Origin: Alkalihalobacillus sp. LMS39
Lineage (GTDB): Bacteria > Bacillota > Bacilli > Bacillales > Bacillaceae_F
Length of the DNA: 64,000 nt
Direction of reading: 5' to 3'
Assembly (NCBI RefSeq): GCF_022812285.1
Contig: NZ_CP093300.1
Location: 2,356,001-2,420,000, forward strand
Below, in pieces: positions 9,199 through 17,958 of this stretch. Under the pieces are notes generated by a model, which was not told the origin of the DNA, did no database searches, and was given only the letters and a program-made list of their open reading frames with translations. How positions within the stretch are numbered: position 1 is the first letter of the stretch; each line of letters starts with the position of its first letter. Position numbers and translations under genes: made by a program.

Positions 9199-11289
9199 AT
9201 GTATAACGTTCCTCCTATTGTCGCCAATGAGTTAGCTACATCAGAGAAAATTATTCATCAATTGAATGGGACATTTAGTCTGCCGTCAGGGAAATCATTA
9301 GTAGGGGAACATAAACTATTTGTTACGAGTCAAGGAAATGTTATTGGCTTTGACTCAGGTGGTTTTTTAGGCTCACCAACGGCTATTAAATTTGGTGTTA
9401 GTGCCACGAAAAAAATCACGGTCTTTCCTGTCTATGGGGACATTCGACTTGAATTTAACGATGACCAGTTTAAGTTTACTAGTAGAGTTAATGAAGACTT
9501 ATTTTTTGATGAGTTAATTACAGTATTTAAGTCTGACAATGTAAAATACATTGTGGATGCAGTCGTTAAGTTTAATGATGTAGAGGACGTGACTGCCTTT
9601 ATTTCGCTCAACGAACATGAAATAAATATTACGGTTAATCCACTTGAAGATAGTGGAGACGGTCAACCGATATCGATACCTTATAAGCAATGTAAGGCAT
9701 CTTTAATGGACGAGTATACGATTATATTAGCTGGATCCTTTTATAAAGGAGATGAAAAGCTTCACTCGATTTCGCTTCGTTTTTTTGAGAAACACCGATT
9801 AAATGAACTTCATGATAAAATTAAGAATAGTGACAACGTGTTCGATTATGTTTCTTCTGGAGCTAATATCCATGTAGGAAAATTATATGGATTATTTGAA
9901 GGTGAAACTTGGGATGGACAATCTGTTGTTATCGCTAAACAGAAGAATACAATTGAACTTATACTAGAGTCACCGTTAACAAAAATAGGGGAGTTTTCGT
10001 TATCTAGTTATGATGTGTACTCTCATAATAAATTAATAATATTTAATAATAGGAACGAAATTTTTTCGTTGGAGTTTCAATATGAAGAAGAGATGTCAAA
10101 ATATAAATTGAACGAAAAGAAGGAAAACATCGATATTATTGCCATTCAAGAAATGACGAAACAGCCATTCTTCGTGTTTCATAAAGGAAGTACGATTCAA
10201 TTATTACAACGAAAAAATGGACCAGCACACTTTGAGCTTGTCGATGTTGATGATGTCTCAATTCGTCCTCACCATGATAAAGATTCTATGTTCTTGACTG
10301 TGGATATAACAACAAAAGACAAGAATGTATGTTTTCTTGTTCAGAAAATGAATATATCGACATTCATTTATCGTACTTATAAATCAACGAAAGAACTGCT
10401 ACTGCCACATCTTTCGAATGAACAATTGTTTTTTTCTTGGGCAAGACAAGTAAATGACTATGTCCTCTATGAATACTTTAGTCAGCTTTTTGCGATTGAA
10501 TCAGGTATCTATGAAATTCTAGAACGTCCATTGACAAGTGAAAATGAAAAATATTATCAAATTGCAAACCTTTTATTCCATGGGTTAAAAGCGCAAAGAA
10601 AACGATTGGATATTGTCTCGATTTATTTACCTACCGTGTTCCAACGAATGGACGAAACGACACTACAATCGTTTGGACAAGCGATTGAACCAACTACGTA
10701 TTCGGCACTGCAACAAAAGTTAATGGGAATTACGAATCAAGTGAATCGCTCCATCCATGAAATCGAGCAAAATTTAGCTTATGTATCTTTTGCGATTCAT
10801 CCTGAATTAGATATTCGCGGGAAACAGAAACATCAACAATATTTATTATCTGGGGCTTTAGGAGTGGGTGCGATTACAGCTTTGCCAGTATTAATTATAC
10901 CTGCTGGAATTATCGCTCTTAACACTCATTTTCAATCAAAGGTAAACCAAGAAATGGATACTAAAAAGCTAGCATTATATGTAGATGAGGCGATACAATG
11001 TTTTGAACATATGATGCGAGTTATGGTCCCGTTTTTTGTTTCTGAAAGCAACCAAACTCTCTTTCAGGTGTTTAAACAAGTTGAAAAATCCTATCAGCCT
11101 GTTATTATGCAAGACCAATTAAAAGATGAATTTTTAAAACGGATTAGTACATTTTATACGTATAAGCAAATGCCTATTGATGATTCAACTACAATAACAA
11201 GAAGTTTCATTATTGAAAAAATTCATGAAACTCAAAACCAAGCGAATCAGCAACTTAACGAATTAAAATTAAGGATTGGAGAGGAATAA
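9199..11289 (+). CDS. 696-residue protein of unknown function
   Basis: I do not recognise this family. The first half (about 1-330) is beta-rich, with repeated strand patterns that each end in an amphipathic helix, loosely like tandem PH-type folds; this is only an impression. The second half (about 380-690) is largely helical. It contains one hydrophobic, glycine-rich stretch at about 550-578 (GALGVGAITALPVLIIPAG) that could insert into a membrane, and Gln-rich coiled coil at the end. No signal peptide is seen. The ATG follows TTGGAGG at 9180-9186. It ends two bases before a small gene with calcium-loop-like motifs, and the two form an apparent operon. Confidence 0.75.
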   Translation: MYNVPPIVANELATSEKIIHQLNGTFSLPSGKSLVGEHKLFVTSQGNVIGFDSGGFLGSPTAIKFGVSATKKITVFPVYGDIRLEFNDDQFKFTSRVNEDLFFDELITVFKSDNVKYIVDAVVKFNDVEDVTAFISLNEHEINITVNPLEDSGDGQPISIPYKQCKASLMDEYTIILAGSFYKGDEKLHSISLRFFEKHRLNELHDKIKNSDNVFDYVSSGANIHVGKLYGLFEGETWDGQSVVIAKQKNTIELILESPLTKIGEFSLSSYDVYSHNKLIIFNNRNEIFSLEFQYEEEMSKYKLNEKKENIDIIAIQEMTKQPFFVFHKGSTIQLLQRKNGPAHFELVDVDDVSIRPHHDKDSMFLTVDITTKDKNVCFLVQKMNISTFIYRTYKSTKELLLPHLSNEQLFFSWARQVNDYVLYEYFSQLFAIESGIYEILERPLTSENEKYYQIANLLFHGLKAQRKRLDIVSIYLPTVFQRMDETTLQSFGQAIEPTTYSALQQKLMGITNQVNRSIHEIEQNLAYVSFAIHPELDIRGKQKHQQYLLSGALGVGAITALPVLIIPAGIIALNTHFQSKVNQEMDTKKLALYVDEAIQCFEHMMRVMVPFFVSESNQTLFQVFKQVEKSYQPVIMQDQLKDEFLKRISTFYTYKQMPIDDSTTITRSFIIEKIHETQNQANQQLNELKLRIGEE

Positions 11290-11291
11290 AG

Positions 11292-11579
11292 ATGTCTTTT
11301 ACAAATCCATTTGCGACAACATATGACCCATTTGAACAAATGAAAAATCCAGCCAAATTAGAACAAGTTGAGGGTGGGGCTAACCCGTTCTTTTCTCAAC
11401 AAACAGAAGGTGTGTTACCTAAACCAACGATTTCGGACCCATTTCGTGATGTGAATGGAAACGGAATTCCGGATGCGCTTGATCCTTCGATTATTGATAT
11501 AAATGGGAATGGGATTTCTGATCAAGTAGATCCGTTTTTAACGAAAGATGATATTATCAATACAATTACGGGTTCGTAA
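11292..11579 (+). CDS. Small protein with two DxNxNGxxD calcium-loop-like motifs
   Basis: This is a 95-residue protein. Two similar loops, DVNGNGIPDALD (about residues 53-64) and DINGNGISDQVD (about 69-80), match the acidic loop pattern of thrombospondin type-3/EF-hand-like calcium sites. The N-terminus is polar and Asn/Pro/Phe rich, with no signal peptide. The gene starts two bases after the 696-residue protein gene, with GGAGAGGAATAAAG upstream, so they are likely co-expressed and may be partners. Calcium binding is inferred from motif spacing only. Confidence 0.75.
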   Translation: MSFTNPFATTYDPFEQMKNPAKLEQVEGGANPFFSQQTEGVLPKPTISDPFRDVNGNGIPDALDPSIIDINGNGISDQVDPFLTKDDIINTITGS

Positions 11580-11585
11580 CCGATA

Positions 11586-11620
11586 GAGTCTAAGAGGAAG
11601 ACGATCTCTTAGACTCTTCT
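11586..11620 (+). terminator. Intrinsic terminator of the 696-aa/95-aa operon
   Basis: A perfect 11-bp inverted repeat (11586-11596 and 11606-11616) is followed by TTCTT. It closes the two-gene unit. Confidence 0.8.
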
Positions 11621-11714
11621 TATTTGTTTTATCGCGAGTGGAAAAGATTGATTATTCTTAACATACACTCTATAATTCTTCTATACAAAGATTGGAAAGG
11701 CGAGTGTCAAACGA

Positions 11715-13430
11715 ATGTTAATGAGGTTTTTCTCTTATTATTTACCACATAAAAAATTATTTATGCTTGATTTTAGTAGTGCTATTGTTGTCGCAATTTT
11801 AGAATTAGGTTTTCCACTTGCGGTAGCTTGGTTCATAGATTCATTACTAGATTCTGGGGATTGGTCGATGATTATACTAGTTAGTACTGGTTTAGCGATA
11901 CTGTACTTAATTAGTACGTTTTTGCAATACATTGTTAATTATTGGGGCCATAAATTAGGAATAAACATTGAAACAGATATGCGGCAGCAACTGTTTGAAC
12001 ACGTCCATAATCAATCTTTCCGTTTTTTTGATAATACAAAAACGGGACATATTATGAGTCGTATTACAAATGATTTATTTGATATTGGAGAACTTGCTCA
12101 TCACGGACCAGAAGATGTCTTTATTTCGATTATGACCTTTATCGGTGCGTTTTGGATTATGATGATGATTAATGTAAAACTAGCGTTAGTGACGTTAGTT
12201 GTTGTTCCGTTTCTTGTATGGCTTATAGCCTTTTGTAATATTCGAATGAATCGGGCATGGAAAACGATGTTTACTGATATTGCTGATGTCAATGCAAGAG
12301 TGGAAGATAGTGTTTCAGGAGCTCGCGTTGTTCAATCGTTTACGAATGAAAATCATGAAATTTCTTTATTTAAAAAGAATAACCGGAAATTCAGAAAAGC
12401 AAAAATCCGCTCCTATAAAGTGATGTCTTACAGTACTTCAGGTATTTATATGATGACTCGATTTATTACACTCATCGTTTTAGTGTATGGGGCGTGGTTA
12501 AGTTTTACAGGGCAATTGTCTCATGGAAATCTCGTCGCTTTTATTTTATATGTGAATGTATTGTTTAAACCGATTGATAAAATTAGTGCTTTAATGGAAT
12601 TGTATCCAAAAGGCATGGCAGGTTTTAAACGTTTTATTGATTTACTAGATTCAAAGCCTGATGTCGTAGATGACCCTCAAGCCATTGTCGCTCCACCACT
12701 ACAAGGCAATATTGAATTTAACAATGTTCATTTTCAATATGATAAAAATAAATCTGTCCTTGAGAACATTGACTTACAATTACATGCAGGTGAAACTGTA
12801 GCATTTGTTGGGCCTTCTGGTGCGGGGAAAACAACAATTTGTTCGTTAATCCCACGGTTTTACGATGTGGACAAAGGGAGTATTGCCATTGACGGCATTG
12901 ATATCCGTAAAATGAAAAAACAATCCTTACGGTCGCAAATTGGTATCGTTCAACAAGATGTCTTCTTATTCACAGGAACATTACGGGAAAATATTGCGTA
13001 TGGAATGCTTGGTGCTTCAGATGAGCAAATTAAAGACGCTGCTCGCCGTGCTCACTTAGAAAGTTTTATTGCTAGTTTACCTGATGGCTATGAAACGCAA
13101 ATTGGGGAAAGAGGATTGAAATTATCAGGCGGGCAAAAGCAAAGAATTGCGATTGCTCGAATGTTCTTAAAAAATCCACCTATATTAATATTAGATGAAG
13201 CAACATCGGCATTGGATACAGAAACGGAATTGATTATACAACAAGCATTAAATGAACTAGCAAAAAATCGTACAACGTTAGTAATTGCCCATCGGTTAGC
13301 AACAATCAGAAATGCAGATCGAATTGTTGTGGTGACAGAAGAGGGGATTGTAGAACAAGGAAAACATGATGAATTGATTGCAAAAGATGGTGTGTTTGCA
13401 AAGCTGCATAAAGTTCAATTTCAACGATAA
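11715..13430 (+). CDS. YwjA-like ABC exporter (homodimer half)
   Basis: This is a 571-residue half-size exporter: six membrane helices (about 1-310) fused to a nucleotide-binding domain. Walker A GPSGAGKT lies near residue 366, the signature LSGGQ near 470, Walker B LILDEATSALD near 493 with the catalytic Glu present, and the switch His in IAHRL near 526. All sites are canonical and there is no adjacent partner, so a homodimer is expected. The length and N-terminus resemble B. subtilis YwjA, an exporter of lipid or drug type. It is monocistronic and ends in a bidirectional terminator shared with the convergent coat genes. Confidence 0.9.
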   Translation: MLMRFFSYYLPHKKLFMLDFSSAIVVAILELGFPLAVAWFIDSLLDSGDWSMIILVSTGLAILYLISTFLQYIVNYWGHKLGINIETDMRQQLFEHVHNQSFRFFDNTKTGHIMSRITNDLFDIGELAHHGPEDVFISIMTFIGAFWIMMMINVKLALVTLVVVPFLVWLIAFCNIRMNRAWKTMFTDIADVNARVEDSVSGARVVQSFTNENHEISLFKKNNRKFRKAKIRSYKVMSYSTSGIYMMTRFITLIVLVYGAWLSFTGQLSHGNLVAFILYVNVLFKPIDKISALMELYPKGMAGFKRFIDLLDSKPDVVDDPQAIVAPPLQGNIEFNNVHFQYDKNKSVLENIDLQLHAGETVAFVGPSGAGKTTICSLIPRFYDVDKGSIAIDGIDIRKMKKQSLRSQIGIVQQDVFLFTGTLRENIAYGMLGASDEQIKDAARRAHLESFIASLPDGYETQIGERGLKLSGGQKQRIAIARMFLKNPPILILDEATSALDTETELIIQQALNELAKNRTTLVIAHRLATIRNADRIVVVTEEGIVEQGKHDELIAKDGVFAKLHKVQFQR

Positions 13431-13431
13431 T

Positions 13432-13467
13432 AAAAAGCCAAGCTTCGGATAAGAAGCTTGGCTTTTT
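13432..13467. terminator. Bidirectional terminator between ABC exporter and coat genes
   Basis: A perfect 15-bp inverted repeat (13432-13446 and 13453-13467) has A and T runs on both sides. It lies between two convergent transcription units. Confidence 0.9.
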
Positions 13468-13471
13468 AGCA

Positions 13472-13777
13472 TTACTGCATATTTTGAGCAACTTGTAGTG
13501 CAGTATTGGAAACTGTTTTGTCCATTTGTAATTGTTTGGACATATCATGCGGCATATAATATCCTTTTGATATCATATACGTTGATATTTTTTCGTGAGC
13601 TTGAATGGCATCATTTAAATGCTGTTTTAATGTACTTCGTAATTGTGGTGTTGTTGTTTCTGTGATTGCGACTGAATAGTTCTTTACTTCCGCTTTAGCA
13701 GCATTTAAAAGGTCCGTTGCTATAACTTGGTCGGTTAAAGCTGACATCCCTGTAATGTTTTCCATAATTTGATTCAT
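13472..13777 (-). CDS. CotF-like spore coat protein
   Basis: This is a 101-residue helical protein. Its C-terminal part, SKGYYMPHDMSKQLQMD, has the Tyr-rich, Pro-Asp arrangement typical of the CotF/YhcQ coat family, whose members form ferritin-like helical bundles in the spore coat or under it. The ATG has an upstream GGAGG on the minus strand. It is the second gene of a pair, 13 bases after the 61-residue gene. Together the two look like the N- and C-terminal halves of one CotF-type protein. Expression in the mother cell late in sporulation is expected for the family, but no promoter was recognised. Confidence 0.8.
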   Translation of the reverse strand: MNQIMENITGMSALTDQVIATDLLNAAKAEVKNYSVAITETTTPQLRSTLKQHLNDAIQAHEKISTYMISKGYYMPHDMSKQLQMDKTVSNTALQVAQNMQ

Positions 13778-13790
13778 TATTTTTCCTCCA

Positions 13791-13976
13791 TTAGTCTAAA
13801 TAGTGTTGTAAATCTTGAATGTGTTTCGTTGTCATTTGAATGTCTTGAGCCATCAAGTTTTTTAACTCTTGGTCAGTTACTAATGCTTGCATTGTTGCTG
13901 CTTTTGTTAAGCATAGGCTTTTAAACGTAACAAGCTCATGAACTTCTACTGTTTCGTGAATTGCCATCGTTGTCAT
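13791..13976 (-). CDS. Small CotF-related coat-associated protein
   Basis: This is a 61-residue, all-helical protein (TVEVHELVTFKSLCLTKAAT, then DIQMTTKHIQDLQ) that resembles the N-terminal half of CotF/YhcQ-type coat proteins. I chose ATG 13976, five bases after GAGGTGA; a longer frame from GTG 13985 would begin inside that ribosome site. It sits 13 bases upstream of the CotF-like gene and is probably co-transcribed with it, the two products perhaps forming one helical bundle. Coat localisation is inferred from the partner. Confidence 0.7.
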   Translation of the reverse strand: MTTMAIHETVEVHELVTFKSLCLTKAATMQALVTDQELKNLMAQDIQMTTKHIQDLQHYLD

Positions 13977-14186
13977 GAAAATCACCTCACTTTCAACGAT
14001 GTTAGTATTTGCAAAGAACTGAAAGAAAGCCTTGGGAGTTTTTAGAATATATACAAAACAAATGCAGGGTATTTTATTGTTTAAAAGTTATTTGGTGTTA
14101 TGATCATTCGTGCAAAATCCAAATTTTTTACTAATAACACAATAAAATTTATAATATGAGTAATTAAAAAAAAGGGGAGAAATCAA

Positions 14187-14924
14187 ATGAATGAAACGAT
14201 TGAAACGATGCTGAACCATAAATCCATTCGAAAGTTTGAAAAAGGGCATACGATTCCAGAAGCTACGATAACAGCCATTCTTGAGGCAGGTCAAAGTGCT
14301 GCAACCTCGCATTTTATTCAAGCATATTCGATTATTCGAGTGAAAGATCGTTCGAAAGTGGAGGGTATCGCGGAATTAAGTCAAAACTTACATATAAAGG
14401 ATGCTGCTGCTTTTTTTGTATTTTGTGCTGATATGAAAAGATTAGAGTATGCAAGTCGAAAACATCATGTTGCTTTTGACTATGATTCGCTCGAAAATAC
14501 GATTGCGACAATTGTCGATGTAGCATTAGTTGCACAAAATGTCATGACGGCAGCAGAATCGTTAGGCTATGGGGGCTGTTATATCGGTGGAGTAAGGAAT
14601 GCACCTTTTGAAATTAGTGAAAAACTTGAACTTCCAGATAAAGTACTTCCTATTTTTGGACTTACCCTTGGTGAGCCTGTAGAAGGTCAAGAAGTAAAGC
14701 CAAGGTTACCATTATCGGCCATCGTGCATGAGGATCGTTATGATGAGACTAAATATGATAATTTGCTGCAACAGTATGATGAAGTGTTAAATGAATATTA
14801 TGCAACAAGAACAAACAATAAAAAAGATGCAACATGGACAAAACCGATCGCGAGTTTTTTTTCTGCAAAAAAACGAGTTCATATGCGCGACTTCTTTGAG
14901 AAAAAAGGGTTTACTCTTAAGTAG
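14187..14924 (+). CDS. nfrA: NfrA/NfsA-type NADPH-dependent FMN reductase
   Basis: This is a 245-residue flavin-dependent oxidoreductase of the NfsA/FRP nitroreductase group. The N-terminal HKSIRKF motif binds the FMN phosphate. TSHFIQAYS gives the active-site region, and GYGGCYIGGVRN near residue 130 is typical of B. subtilis NfrA1. The C-terminal YYATRTNNKKDATW arm is the dimerisation and NADPH-selective tail. Family members reduce FMN, nitroaromatics and quinones. It is monocistronic. Which of several Bacillus paralogues it matches is less certain than the family. Confidence 0.88.
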   Translation: MNETIETMLNHKSIRKFEKGHTIPEATITAILEAGQSAATSHFIQAYSIIRVKDRSKVEGIAELSQNLHIKDAAAFFVFCADMKRLEYASRKHHVAFDYDSLENTIATIVDVALVAQNVMTAAESLGYGGCYIGGVRNAPFEISEKLELPDKVLPIFGLTLGEPVEGQEVKPRLPLSAIVHEDRYDETKYDNLLQQYDEVLNEYYATRTNNKKDATWTKPIASFFSAKKRVHMRDFFEKKGFTLK

Positions 14925-15038
14925 ATCGTTTCATTCCAACATTTAGCCAAATTGGCGTGACTCTCTTGTATAGAAATATCGTGAAAGCAAACGATATGAA
15001 ATGAAGTAGTTTCATTTAGATACAGGAGGCCTAAATCC

Positions 15039-15335
15039 ATGGTAAACGAAAATGAAGACTTGAAAGATGTTCAATTAGCATTACAAGCGGCACAAGAAGA
15101 TTTACAACAAGCACAACAAAGTGGCTACCCGCAAGAACTACAACAAGCACAACAAGCTGTTATTAATGCACAGCAAGACTTATTAAATAAAAATCAACAG
15201 CTTCTTCAGGCGCAAATGAAGTTATACGAAGCGCAACAACAAGTAAAACAAGAGCAACAAGCAGTCCAAACCGCCCAAGAGCAAGTGCTTCAAGCACAGG
15301 CGGTCGCAACTGCACAACGTGATAATTTAATGTAA
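15039..15335 (+). CDS. Gln/Ala-rich coiled-coil protein, unknown
   Basis: This is a 98-residue protein made almost wholly of Gln, Ala, Leu and Glu, with recurring LQQAQQ and AQQxL blocks that predict one continuous coiled coil, apart from a short SGYPQE break near residue 28. There is no membrane segment. The ATG lies after TACAGGAGGCC, a strong ribosome site. A terminator follows. Such proteins occur in Bacillus, but I cannot name a family; a structural spore role is possible and unproven. Confidence 0.65.
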   Translation: MVNENEDLKDVQLALQAAQEDLQQAQQSGYPQELQQAQQAVINAQQDLLNKNQQLLQAQMKLYEAQQQVKQEQQAVQTAQEQVLQAQAVATAQRDNLM

Positions 15336-15340
15336 AAGGC

Positions 15341-15376
15341 AAAAAAGAGCTAACAGTCATGTTTGCTCTTTTTTTT
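15341..15376 (+). terminator. Intrinsic terminator
   Basis: The arms at 15341-15354 and 15361-15374 pair with one mismatch and end in a run of eight T. It follows the Gln-rich protein gene. Confidence 0.85.
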
Positions 15377-15428
15377 ACATATGAAACATTTAATACGGAA
15401 ACAATAGAACGGAGGAGGGATCAATTCT

Positions 15429-15548
15429 ATGGAAAATACACATGAGTTTGTTGAGAAAATTCATGAGAAGCAAAGAAAAGATGAGCAAAATCGTAAACGA
15501 CAAGGTGACGGGAAACCAAGTAAAAAATTACCGAATAAACAGCATTAA
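15429..15548 (+). CDS. DUF4023 family small protein
   Basis: This is a 39-residue, highly charged protein that begins MENTHEFVEKIHEKQ and ends KKLPNKQH. The length, acidic-basic N-terminal helix and terminal LPNKQH match DUF4023, a family of about 40 residues found in Bacillaceae. GGAGGAGGG lies nine bases before the ATG. A strong terminator follows within ten bases, so it is a stand-alone gene. The function of the family is unknown. Confidence 0.8.
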   Translation: MENTHEFVEKIHEKQRKDEQNRKRQGDGKPSKKLPNKQH

Positions 15549-15553
15549 GTAAG

Positions 15554-15585
15554 AAAGGAAGAACGTCATAGCGTTCTTCCTTTTG
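15554..15585 (+). terminator. Intrinsic terminator of the DUF4023 gene
   Basis: A perfect 12-bp inverted repeat (15554-15565 and 15572-15583) ends in a short T run. Confidence 0.85.
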
Positions 15586-15605
15586 AATGAATTCACTGAC
15601 TGAAA

Positions 15606-15783
15606 CGGACATCTGTTCCGTTAATTGATGCAAAATCAGGTTTTCTCCATTTATTACGGACAACTGTTCCGCTATTTTTCTCAAACACTTGCAAAACTCT
15701 GCTTTCAGCGGAAAGTAACGGAACCTATGTCCGATAGCGATTCAAAAAGAGTCTTTTTCATGAAATAACGGAACGTATGTCCG
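15606..15783. repeat. Four-unit palindromic repeat element 1
   Basis: Two forward units (15606-15626 and 15657-15677, pattern CGGACAxCTGTTCCG) are followed by two inverted units (15717-15733 and 15767-15783, pattern CGGAACxTATGTCCG). The whole can fold back on itself. It sits between convergent genes, DUF4023 and the ABC-F ATPase, and shares its layout and sequence with the element at 21597-21775. Confidence 0.85.
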
Positions 15784-15794
15784 AACCGACTATG

Positions 15795-17348
15795 TTACAC
15801 TAGTTTTGTTGTCCAGGATTCACAATTCCATACGTCTGTGACGACATCTTGATAAAATTCAGGCTCATGGGAAATGAGAAGAATGCTTCCTTTGTATTCT
15901 TTTAATGCACGTTTTAACTCTGCTTTTGCATCCACATCTAAGTGGTTCGTAGGCTCGTCTAATACGAGAATATTCGTTTCGCGGTTGATTAGTTTACACA
16001 ACCGTACTTTTGCTTTTTCGCCTCCGCTTAATACTACAATTTTACTTTCAATATGTTTTGTTGTTAATCCGCATCGTGCTAATGCGCCACGGACTTCAGC
16101 TTGCGATAACGAAGGGAAGGTATTCCATACTTCTTCAATACATGTTAGGTTCGAATCTTTTGCTTCTTGTTCAAAATAGCCAATTTCTTGATATTCTCCG
16201 CGTTCGACTGAACCAGAAACAGGAGAAATGAGTCCGAGTATACTTTTGAGTAGAGTTGTTTTTCCGATACCGTTTGCCCCGACAAGAGCTACTTTTTGAC
16301 CGCGCTCCATGCGGAGGTTTAAAGGTCTTGATAAAGGTTCATCATACCCAATTATAAGGTCTTTTGTCTCGAATATGAGCTTACTTGTCGCACGGGCTTC
16401 TTTAAAGTAAAATTCAGGTTTTGGCTTGTCTTTTGATAATTCGATTACATCCATTTTATCTAACTTCTTTTGCCGGGACATCGCCATATTTCTTGTAGAA
16501 ACACGGGCTTTGTTTCGTGCTACAAAATCTTTTAATTGTGAGATTTCTTGTTGTTGTTTTTTATATGCAGCTTCTAATTGTTGTTTTTTCATTTCGTACA
16601 CGCTTTGGAAATGTTCATAATCCCCGACATAACGGTTTAATTCTTGATTTTCCATATGATAAATTATGTTGATGACACTATTTAAAAATGGAATATCATG
16701 TGAAATTAAAATAAAGGCATTTTCGTATTCTTGTAAATACCGTTTTAACCAGACAATATGTTGTTCATCTAAATAGTTTGTTGGCTCATCTAATAATAAA
16801 ATATCCGGCTTTTCTAATAAGAGCTTTGCTAGTAAGACTTTAGTGCGCTGACCACCACTTAAATCTTCAACATCTTTATCGAGACCAATGTCATCTAAAC
16901 CTAAACCTCGCGCAATTTCTTCAACTTTAGCATCGATTGTATAGAAATCATTATTTGTTAATGTATCTTGAATACTCCCGACTTCTTCAAGGAGTTTTTC
17001 TAATTCTTCTGGAGTGACATCTCCCATTTTATCGTACATTTCAGTCATTTCTGTTTCAAGGTCAAGCAAATATTGGAAGGCCGTTTTTAATACATCGCGC
17101 ATCGTCATTCCACGTTCTAATACAGTATGTTGATCGAGATAGCCAACTCGAACCTTTTTGGACCAATCCACTTTTCCTTCATCAGGCATCAGCTTTCCGG
17201 TAATAATATTCATAAATGTTGATTTACCTTCACCATTTGCACCAATTAACCCAATGTGCTCACCTTTTAATAATCGAAACGACACATCATGAAAAATCGC
17301 TCTATCGCCAAACCCATGGCTTAAATTTTTAACGGTTAATATACTCAT
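15795..17348 (-). CDS. yfmM: ABC-F family ATPase, YfmM-like
   Basis: This is a 517-residue cytoplasmic protein with two ABC ATPase domains and no membrane segments. First domain: GANGEGKS near residue 38, LSGGQ near 163 and LLDEPTNYLD near 185. A charged linker (about 240-300) rich in Lys, Arg and Gln follows, then a second domain with GANGIGKT and VLSGGEKAKVRL. Both catalytic Glu residues are present. ABC-F proteins bind the ribosomal E site and relieve stalling or antibiotic inhibition. The length and N-terminus closely match my memory of B. subtilis YfmM. It is convergent with the DUF4023 gene and stands alone. Confidence 0.88.
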   Translation of the reverse strand: MSILTVKNLSHGFGDRAIFHDVSFRLLKGEHIGLIGANGEGKSTFMNIITGKLMPDEGKVDWSKKVRVGYLDQHTVLERGMTMRDVLKTAFQYLLDLETEMTEMYDKMGDVTPEELEKLLEEVGSIQDTLTNNDFYTIDAKVEEIARGLGLDDIGLDKDVEDLSGGQRTKVLLAKLLLEKPDILLLDEPTNYLDEQHIVWLKRYLQEYENAFILISHDIPFLNSVINIIYHMENQELNRYVGDYEHFQSVYEMKKQQLEAAYKKQQQEISQLKDFVARNKARVSTRNMAMSRQKKLDKMDVIELSKDKPKPEFYFKEARATSKLIFETKDLIIGYDEPLSRPLNLRMERGQKVALVGANGIGKTTLLKSILGLISPVSGSVERGEYQEIGYFEQEAKDSNLTCIEEVWNTFPSLSQAEVRGALARCGLTTKHIESKIVVLSGGEKAKVRLCKLINRETNILVLDEPTNHLDVDAKAELKRALKEYKGSILLISHEPEFYQDVVTDVWNCESWTTKLV

Positions 17349-17458
17349 TTATTACACCTGACCTTATCGATAATTTCCTCTTGACCATCTTATCATAATT
17401 TCCAAAGTTCGTCTGTTGGTAAATAATCTTTGCTTTTAAATAGTTTATGAAGTAAATT

Positions 17459-17469
17459 AGTTAGTAACT
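17459..17469. promoter_or_regulatory. Possible MarR operator
   Basis: AGTTAGTAACT is a perfect short palindrome about 30 bases upstream of the MarR gene, inside an AT-rich region. MarR proteins often bind such sites to control themselves. This is suggestive only. Confidence 0.3.
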
Positions 17470-17497
17470 TATTTAATTTTAAAAGGTGATGATTTTT

Positions 17498-17950
17498 TTG
17501 GAGGATAGAAATAAAGAAGTAGTCGAACAATTGTTTTCTGCTTTTGCGAGGTTTCATCGTAAGGATATGGAGACGACCATGTCTATGGATCGGAGACGGA
17601 GTGAGGCGAAATTATTGCTGTTATTACACGAAAATAAACAAGGCTTGAAAATCTCAGAATTAAGTCGGTTCATGAGAGTAACGTCACCATTTGTTACACA
17701 AATCGTTACGAAACTTGAATCTTCTCATTTATTAGTTCGCCAACATGATTTGAAGGACCGAAGAATTGTTCGTGTTCATCTTACTGAAAAAGGAGAGTGT
17801 GCTGCTCAGGAAGTTGGAGAAAGGTTTTATGAAAAATTTAAAAAACTAACAACATATTTAGGAGAAAAGGAAAGTGAACAATTAGCTTTATTATTAAATC
17901 AAGCATTTGATTTTTTTGATGAGGAATTTAAAAATGATAAAAGCGAGTGA
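17498..17950 (+). CDS. MarR-family transcriptional regulator
   Basis: This is a 150-residue winged-helix regulator. The recognition helix region VTSPFVTQIVTKLESSHL and the wing HDLKDRRIVRVHLTEKG are typical of MarR. I chose TTG 17498, seven bases after AAAAGGTGAT; the upstream GTG and ATG codons overlap that ribosome site. It is followed eight bases later by two ABC exporter genes, so it probably represses its own operon and is relieved by an exported ligand. That arrangement is common in Bacillus, for example beside YfiB/YfiC-type pumps. The ligand is unknown. Confidence 0.9.
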   Translation: MEDRNKEVVEQLFSAFARFHRKDMETTMSMDRRRSEAKLLLLLHENKQGLKISELSRFMRVTSPFVTQIVTKLESSHLLVRQHDLKDRRIVRVHLTEKGECAAQEVGERFYEKFKKLTTYLGEKESEQLALLLNQAFDFFDEEFKNDKSE

Positions 17951-17958
17951 GTGATTTC

